From Xestospongia bergquistia (Eukaryota; Porifera; Demospongiae; Haplosclerida; Petrosiidae): 64,000 bases of DNA. The translations under genes were made by a program, and so were the position numbers. The stretch spans positions 5,259,001-5,323,000 of the forward strand of contig OZ014421.1 of assembly GCA_963965975.1 (NCBI GenBank), in the 5' to 3' direction. This document shows positions 57,868 through 64,000 of the stretch, piece after piece (within the stretch, counting starts at the first letter, position 1; each line of letters begins with the position of its first letter). Under the pieces are notes generated by a model. That model worked only from the letters and a program-made list of their open reading frames with translations. It was not told the origin of the DNA and did not search any database.

Positions 57868-58644
57868 CTTCCTTAGATTGAAGGTCCTCTTCATTCCTGT
57901 GTTCTCTCTCTCTCCCTCCTATCTTTGACACAATGAGGAGAGAATCGACTTGTTTTCTTACGTCAACTGATTGTCTTAGATCATGCTAGATCTACCAGTT
58001 TTACTCCAAGTAAGTGGAAGGGATAGTGGGAGGAGACAAGGGATAGACCAACAGGTTGTATACAATTGTCATTCCATTTCTTCTTTAGTTTGTCATCACC
58101 AGAAGTACAATCCTATGCAGTCTATAAGCCAGTATTAGTGTTCTTTGGATTAGTGGATGGATTTCAACGTTTACTAAAGGTATGTGGTTAAAACAACTAA
58201 TAGCATTAAATGTTGATGTGTTGTTTTTTAGAAATTAATTTCTGTTAGTGAAACTGAGCTACCTCAAGCTGTGTTAGAGTATATTGGGAAGCTGGCATAT
58301 ATAAACCATCTGAGTGTCTTCCATACAGAGGTTAAAAATTAACTTATATGTTAGTACAGGACTAATGGACTGAGTATAGAGAGTATTCCTTAATAGAAAG
58401 TTCTATTGGATCTTTATTATATACCTTACATCTTTACTATCCAGTGTTGCTTTTCCTTTAGATCCTGTCCCAATATCAAGAACTACTACCAGCAGAGTCA
58501 TTTGATGAATTCTGTGACATTATGGTTAAGGCAACAATTCATTATTAAACTACCTTCACTTGCCATTTTTCCTGTAGGTCTTCTTGGTATCATTGATATC
58601 TTCTTAAAAGAGCTGATAGTGTCTGTTTCAGCACCTGCTCAATA
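57868..58644 (+). pseudogene. UBR4 3' end fragment
   Basis: It matches the last four to five UBR4 exons (53136-54042). The reading is broken by TGG-to-TGA in the first exon (ACACAATGAGGAGAG), by a deletion of about 130 bases that removes the end of the AVLEYI exon, and by loss of codons in the last exon (IIDIFLKEL in place of IIDNPGVFLKEL). It ends in the same SAPAQ and stop. Confidence 0.9.
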
Positions 58645-59508
58645 AACAAAAGAAACTTTAATTACTAGTAGTATACCAGTAGTGTCGAGTGTTTTAATTA
58701 CAATGTTTAAACTATTTATTATATAGACTTACCTCTTTTCTTTTTTGTTTGATAAATAATAAATACTCAATAGCAGCTGCTAACCATAGTGTAACTTCTT
58801 TGAAATTACAGTCAGTTTTCTCAGTTACAAGTTCTACATTGGAAGTGCATGGTTGTTTCATTAATCTTTTGTGATAAGAATATGTACTAACAGGTGGATT
58901 TCTTATGAAGACTTGAATTCATGATTCCATAATCACAACAGTCATCTTAGCTCTAGGAACTATAAAACATTAGAATCCCCTATTCCTGAACCAATTCTTC
59001 CTTGTATTCCTTTTTCCCAAACACTTCTGCCCTGTGGAACTCACTTCCACCATCTGTTAAAGACTCTAACAGTCCAATAATTTTAAGAAATTCCCCCTGT
59101 CACTTATTCAAGTAATTACCTATTATTTATATAATGTCATCATTGCTCTTTGTACTAGTCTCTGACTATTAAGCAATTTATTGTGTTTCTATAAATAAAT
59201 AAAATTAAAATTGAATATTTATAACACTCGTTTCCCTGGGAAGCTATAATGTGCTGATGTTCACACCAAATAGGCATGTTTAAGGGAAGTTTATACTTAC
59301 CAAGGGACATTCCCGAGGAATGTGCATGGTTATTTTCTAGTAAAAATAGATTAGGCATTACATAATAATTATGCAAACTGCAAGTATAAAAGCAGCTACT
59401 AGTAATCACTGGATATCAGGATTAGGTGGTGGTGAAACCAAGTTAATAGCTGGAACACAGTTGTAACGATTTTCAAAGATGGCCACTCGATTACTGTTAA
59501 ATCTTACC
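58645..59508 (+). other. Copy of the UBL-Rcat upstream region
   Basis: It corresponds to 54043-54614, including the ACATTCCC/GGAATGT inverted repeat (59307-59323) and a TATAAAAG (about 59385). Similarity ends exactly in TTACTGTTAAATCTTA at about 59508, before the start codon. It carries a 250-bp insertion (58962-59208). Confidence 0.75.
58962..59208 (+). mobile_element. 3' end of a non-LTR retrotransposon
   Basis: The insert is absent from the left unit. Frame from about 59000 reads YSFFPNTSALWNSLPPSVKD, the typical C-terminal motif of LINE-type reverse transcriptases (SFFPRT..WNSLP). It ends in an A-rich tail ATAAATAAATAAAATTAAAA. It is a 5'-truncated, dead copy, inserted after the duplication or lost cleanly from the other unit. 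Confidence 0.7.
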
Positions 59509-60830
59509 AACCACGCCCCTGTTATTCCTCAAAAAATTCCAATCTTCCTTGAAAAATCCAAAAACTTCCTGTTTTGTTCCTTCCCTTTTAACCCTCCTCC
59601 GTAAATTTAATCCTTAAATCCACTGATCACGTGGTGGTACCTATTTCATTCGTGTCGTATTTTCTTTGTGAAGGCATAATTTTTCTATTTTTCAGACATA
59701 TTTTTAAGGCAAAACCACGCCTTTGGTAGATTCGAAAAACCTTTCTTTGGCATAAAAGTAATTATTTGTGAAATAAAAAAATTAATTGCACATTAAAATA
59801 TTTTCTTTTACCCATGAAAGGAAATGTGTCTGATCGGTTCACCGCATTGGCGGGCATTTTGTCGGCTGTGGGCAACTGGGCATGCGCAGAAGGATGATTG
59901 TGCATATAACGGTGCAGATCTAGGGAGGGAGATCTATCACAATGTCTAACATAGAATATTTGCGTTCTCTGTTGACACAGCTCGAAGAGGCCAAGAGGCT
60001 TCACAAGGAGACAGGTTCTCTTTCTAAAATCTGTCATGATTGTGGCATACACAGTTTCGAACAATTGGATATGTGGATGGAGGAATGTCGTCAATTAATG
60101 GAATGGAGGATGGTTCCTGTTAAAGAAGATAGAAGGTGGGCATGTGTCAGAGGTTCTGGGAGCGACGTTGAGGTGCACTGGTGGGGATGGTATAACGATA
60201 GAGTTGGTGTGGGTAATTATTTGTGCAGGGCTGGAAGGAAGGTTATAGAATATTACAATGAGATGTATCCTTACACAGTGGAAGGTGGACGGGTTAAATG
60301 GACAGGAGCAGTTCCAGAAGAGTATCGTGGTAAGGATCCTCCACATGTTTATGTGTTTTTTAAACGTGGATTGTGGACACAAGAAGAGTTTGATAAATTG
60401 CGGGGTCAATATTAAAGTTGTTATAAATTTGTAGTTTTGTATACTCGCTTGATAATCTATTTGGAAAGAAATATTTTTGCTGTAAACAAGTTTGGGCGCG
60501 GCGTGCAGGTAACGGGATATTAGCTCGCGTTTGTCGGGATTGGGACCATTTTCTGTGTAACGATGGTAGAAAAAGAGGAGTGTTTTCCTGTCAGTCTGAT
60601 GGTGTTGGTCAAAAAAGGAAGGTTCGCGTTTCTGTAGAGGTGGATCCTTTCGAGCCTTGCTCAAGCAAGGACGACAGTGACAAAGTCGTGGTGGTGAAAG
60701 GTAACGAAGGATTATGTTGCACGCTAAAAGCAACACGCAACAATATTTAGTTTGTTTTTCAAAAGTGTTAGTATATATTAAAGACACTTTACTTGTATAG
60801 ATCTATCATTGTATTGAAATTTATTTTTGT
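59509..60830. other. Non-homologous 1.3-kb segment replacing UBL exon 1 in the right unit
   Basis: Both borders are sharp against the left unit: left after TGTTAAATCTTA, right at TTACACATTATAGGG, the acceptor of exon 2. The segment is visibly richer in G and C than its surroundings. No terminal inverted repeats or target duplication were found. It contains the ORF at 59942-60415 and a second open stretch at about 60475-60748. Confidence 0.75.
59942..60415 (+). CDS. Unrecognised 157-residue protein, intronless
   Basis: ATG in good context (ATCACAATGT); stop TAA at 60413-60415. The N-terminal third is helical and charged (YLRSLLTQLEEAKRLHKETG), followed by CHDCGIHSFEQLDMWMEECR. The C-terminal half is rich in Trp, Tyr and Gly (VEVHWWGWYNDRVGVGNYL; PPHVYVFFKRGLWTQEEF). 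No signal peptide or membrane segment is visible. Codon use and GC content differ from the neighbours, suggesting an acquired segment. I know of no family it fits. It may be a gene, a piece of a mobile element or an exon of one. It lies in the insert that replaced UBL exon 1. Confidence 0.55.
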   Translation: MSNIEYLRSLLTQLEEAKRLHKETGSLSKICHDCGIHSFEQLDMWMEECRQLMEWRMVPVKEDRRWACVRGSGSDVEVHWWGWYNDRVGVGNYLCRAGRKVIEYYNEMYPYTVEGGRVKWTGAVPEEYRGKDPPHVYVFFKRGLWTQEEFDKLRGQY

Positions 60831-60847
60831 TACATTACACATTATAG

Positions 60848-62150
60848 GGTACAACTCTAGCTCAACTGAAGGTTAAACTTCAACAGAAATCTGGTATACA
60901 TTCAGCAAAGCAGAGACTGGTCTTTAATAGAGAACAGCTGAATAACAATGGGAGAATTCTGCAACAATATGGGATTAGACATGAATTTTGTTTGCATATT
61001 GTGATCCTGTCTGGGTGGATAATACATGTTGAAGATCGACACAATCCTGGGTGAGTCCTGGAGGTGCTTATAGAGGGCCATGATCCACAAGTAAAGGGGA
61101 GCCTGAATAAAGGACGCTCTACATATACATCAGAATAGATTTGTATGTATAAGTTGGATTTCTAAAAATATGTGACTCTGTGATATGTTATATAGAGGGA
61201 GGGGGGAGGGGGTGTTGACTGTGTGAACTTTGTTCTTTACATTATGGTACTGTGTTAAGTCTGGTTCTCAATTAAATATTATTTAATTGAAAGCCAGACT
61301 TAAGACATTTGTAATTCAATATAATATATGATATAATAAATTTTACTAATATAATTGTGGCTCTTTTGTGGAAACATTGACTTTATTGATCTTTATTCCC
61401 CAGAACAAGACGGTACAACATTTGAAGCAGGAAATCATAAAAGTACAAGGCGAGTTGGTCATGAGACTTCATGAAATCCAACTAACGAAACACTTTGCTG
61501 AGCTCAGTGATCGCAACACACTATCCCAATGTGGTATTATTGATAATGATACAATCCAAATGAGAAAGAAATGCTTCCCTCCATGGAATATATTTGTGAA
61601 AGGTCTTACCGGTAAAACTCATACTGTGGTCATTACACAGCAAAACCCTGAGGTATAATACATATTGTTATATGATTTAAGGTTGTGGTTTTAATATATA
61701 TATTAAAACCTCATGCCATAATGCTATGAAATTTCTCACTTTTTGTGGTCTTTCTAGTAATATCAATAGAAAGTATACAATCATAAATCATTGTTGAGGC
61801 TTCCAAATTTGTTTAGCAATTAGGTTGGCTTTAGTTGTTTAATTAGGGGACTAACCTTATTGTAAAAACAGCTGGACTATAATTTAACTTTATACTTAGA
61901 CTTGGTGTAGAAATATACATTGTATTTAAATTCTGCAATATAATAACAAAATGTTTTGTTAGCTAACCTTGTGAAAGAACACATTGAGTATTGGTCCTTG
62001 CTATTATTATGTGCTCTTATTTTTAGGAGACAACAGTAGCTCAACTTAAAGCACTTATTCAACAAAAAACAGGCCTAACACCAGAAGAACAACGTCTTTG
62101 TTTTGGAAGTAAACCTCTTGAAAATCATCGTTTTGAAGACCTCAACATTA
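60848..62150 (+). pseudogene. Broken copy of the triple ubiquitin-like/Rcat gene
   Basis: Exon 2 copy (60848-61090) carries TGA at 61052-61054, where the intact gene has an Arg codon in NPGR. Exon 3 copy (61404-61652) is fully open with few substitutions (e.g. HEIQLTKHFAEL). Exon 4 copy begins at 62027 but is cut at about 62150, just after the RFEDLNIT codons, so the RGG end and the whole Rcat domain are deleted (about 370 bases, with TAAT at the junction). One His codon of HHRF is also lost. Exon 1 is gone. The new GGGTGAGT at the stop looks like a splice donor, so a short transcript is not excluded. Confidence 0.88.
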
Positions 62151-62381
62151 CCATTAATTACATAATCCCTCCATATACTGTAAGTGTCTGTGACTACTAG
62201 TGATCTATTATGTATTAATTGTGTGTATTATCAATGAATTGTCTGTATTAATTTAAATTATACTGTTTTATTAAGAGGATCATCTTGTAATTAATTAATA
62301 ATGAATTATTTCTGTATAATAACTTTGTATTACAAGTTCATTTTGTTTTGTTCAATTATAAATTTCAATATAATTTGATTA

Positions 62382-64000
62382 TCATGATTTGTCGATTGTT
62401 AATGAGGATTGGGCTTCCTTGTCAGTACAATGAGATCGTTTAGTGGGCGGCCCTTTAATTAAACCACAATTATACCAAGTAGGACATATATAGTTAAATC
62501 ATTTATTCATTAATCATCACAAAATCAACAATTGTTGACTAACATTATATAACTATGTGATATAAATCATAGAGATTAATAATGATATTATTACTGAAGG
62601 CTCAAATATACATATCCCTCCTAGCAGTGGTTTTAACATTACATATATTACATGTAAACAATAGCTGATTTCAGCTATAGTTTAAATAAATTAATGACAT
62701 TTTTTATACTACTAGATATACCACATACATTTTAAGTAATTGACTAAGCTAACATTAATTCTATATACATAATAATTATATTGAGCTACATTGTGTACAA
62801 CTAATGACGTGTTTACATGTAAACATGTACAATATGTACATGTTAACATGAATTGGGAGCAAAACCAGGGCAGTCAATAAATTAACATGATAAGAGAGAG
62901 AGGATGTCATGTAAAGGTATATGTAGTAAGCAGTAGTATATATGGACAAACAATTAACATAAACTAACCTGTACACTCAGTCTGTGCATGAGGACGGCCA
63001 GTGTGAATTTTATAAGATTCCTTAAATCTCTCCATATGTTGAGCTCTTATGTACCTAGACATACCTAATGATAGATATGTACAACTATATTATAAGTACA
63101 GTTATCAAAACATGTAATTAAAGTGTATGGTTACTATGGTAATATTATAACACAAATATAATGTACTGGTGTTAAATAACTGACCATGAAATAAGTGGAA
63201 ACTAGAAGGATGACGAAATATTTGTCTTAGCCCATCTAGGAACACATCAATAGCACCAGTCTAAGTGTGGGAAAGAAATATTATTTTAAATTAATTGAGA
63301 ACAGTTCTTTTAACAGTGTAGTATGATACACATAATATTTGTTACAATATACGTAATGTATTACTACTATTTGCTTACTTGCTTGTAGTTACCAATTAGT
63401 GTTTTAAATGTCAGAAAGGAATCATTACTAAGTGATTCTTTTAATTGTAAAAGAAATTCTTTAGCTTTTGTTTCTTTGTTTGTTGTCACTGAAGATTGCA
63501 TCTAAACAAGTGAACAGATATAATAGCCATTAGTATAGTGAGATCATCCTGGAGCCTTAAAAAATGTCCCTTAATATAAACAGGTGTTTGATACAGACTT
63601 GAGTAATACACTAAACATTAGCATACAGGACTAGAACAAGTGTCTTTAAATATAGAGTACATCGTTAATTCAACGTGTCCTTCAATGATAGCAATATAAT
63701 AGATTAGTGGAAAGAATACTCTAAAGTAAGACCACCTTATAAATTAAAGACTTTGTTTCTAGTAATGTCTTATTGTATTGCTCAATATCTGCATTGAGAA
63801 ATCCTCAAAAGTTTCTAATACAAAGAGGATTCATTGTGGATGTCAACTGTAGATAACATGTACTGCTGTTCTAATGATGAACTTACCTTGTCAGTTATAA
63901 TTATCTTCTTCTTCACTGGCATATCAGGACATCGTTGACTAGTAGAAGGTACTGGTTGACAAGTCAGTGATGTATTTTGTAACTGATAGACAAGATACAG
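62382..64000 (-). CDS. RTEL1: RTEL1-like helicase, C-terminal exons (5' part outside window)
   Basis: Exons joined in phase: 64000-63887, 63501-63379, 63260-63185, 63064-62969 and 62452-62382 (stop TGA 62384-62382). The reading gives KAKEFLLQLKESLSNDSFLT FKTLIGNYKQ, then DVFLDGLRQIFRHPSSFHLF and YIRAQHMERFKESYKIHTGR. This matches the order of a harmonin-N-like repeat in vertebrate RTEL1, including the motif resembling FVRPHHKQxF and ending near LTGR. RTEL1 is a nuclear iron-sulfur helicase that unwinds D- and T-loops. The helicase domain is not in the window, so the name rests on this tail alone. The protein ends soon after one harmonin repeat; no PIP box or RING is seen. Confidence 0.6.

Larger units (their letters stand above)
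57865..63757. repeat. Segmental duplication 2, right unit
   Basis: Copy of 53128-57864 with changes: a deletion within the UBR4 part near 58295, a LINE-tail insertion (58962-59208), replacement of UBL exon 1 and intron 1 by foreign DNA (59509-60830), and a deletion removing the Rcat domain near 62150. It retains the extra RTEL1 exons missing from the left unit. Confidence 0.86.

Noticed and set aside
60095-60787. 230-codon minus-strand ORF
   Set aside because: It lies antisense to the better-supported 157-residue frame, its composition is irregular, and it has no motif. Open antisense frames are expected here from codon composition.

Overview
The window is AT-rich, intron-dense animal DNA. 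Genes have many short GT-AG introns and animal-specific products: a procollagen galactosyltransferase, the ciliary protein TMEM237, the giant ubiquitin ligase UBR4 and the helicase RTEL1. Introns are packed with minisatellites. I infer a demosponge, with Amphimedon queenslandica the best guess; this rests on gene style and protein divergence, not on a database match.

Left to right: the 3' part of a COLGALT-type gene (+, 1-2624); a broken beta-helix/multi-membrane receptor gene (-, 3194-7302); a gap with a third receptor scrap and a copy of the last COLGALT exon; an intact 1372-residue paralogue of the receptor (-, 9350-13468); an 86-bp tandem repeat and a hAT transposase scrap; TMEM237 (-, 15244-18267); a 153-bp divergent promoter; UBR4 (+, 18421-54042); a small gene encoding three ubiquitin-like domains followed by an RBR-type catalytic (Rcat) zinc domain (+, 54628-56666); then a decayed second copy of that neighbourhood, ending in the 3' exons of an RTEL1-like gene (-, 62382-64000).

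Two segmental duplications organise the window. The first (about 2537-7403 and 8735-13561) copied the last COLGALT exon with the receptor gene: the left unit kept COLGALT and lost the receptor, the right unit kept the receptor and lost COLGALT. The second (about 53128-57864 and 57865-63757) copied UBR4 3' end + UBL-Rcat gene + RTEL1 3' end: the left unit kept UBR4 and UBL-Rcat, the right kept RTEL1. In the right unit, the first exon of the UBL gene is replaced by about 1.3 kb of foreign-looking, more GC-rich DNA with an unrecognised 157-codon ORF.

The most unusual gene is UBL-UBL-UBL-Rcat. It carries a thioester-type cysteine domain of RBR ligases without RING1 or IBR, fused behind a ubiquitin-like domain ending RMRGG, and it lies directly behind the UBR4 ligase gene. 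Proximity to UBR4 may be chance. Identifications come from reading the translated sequence and from knowledge of the families; no search was run.
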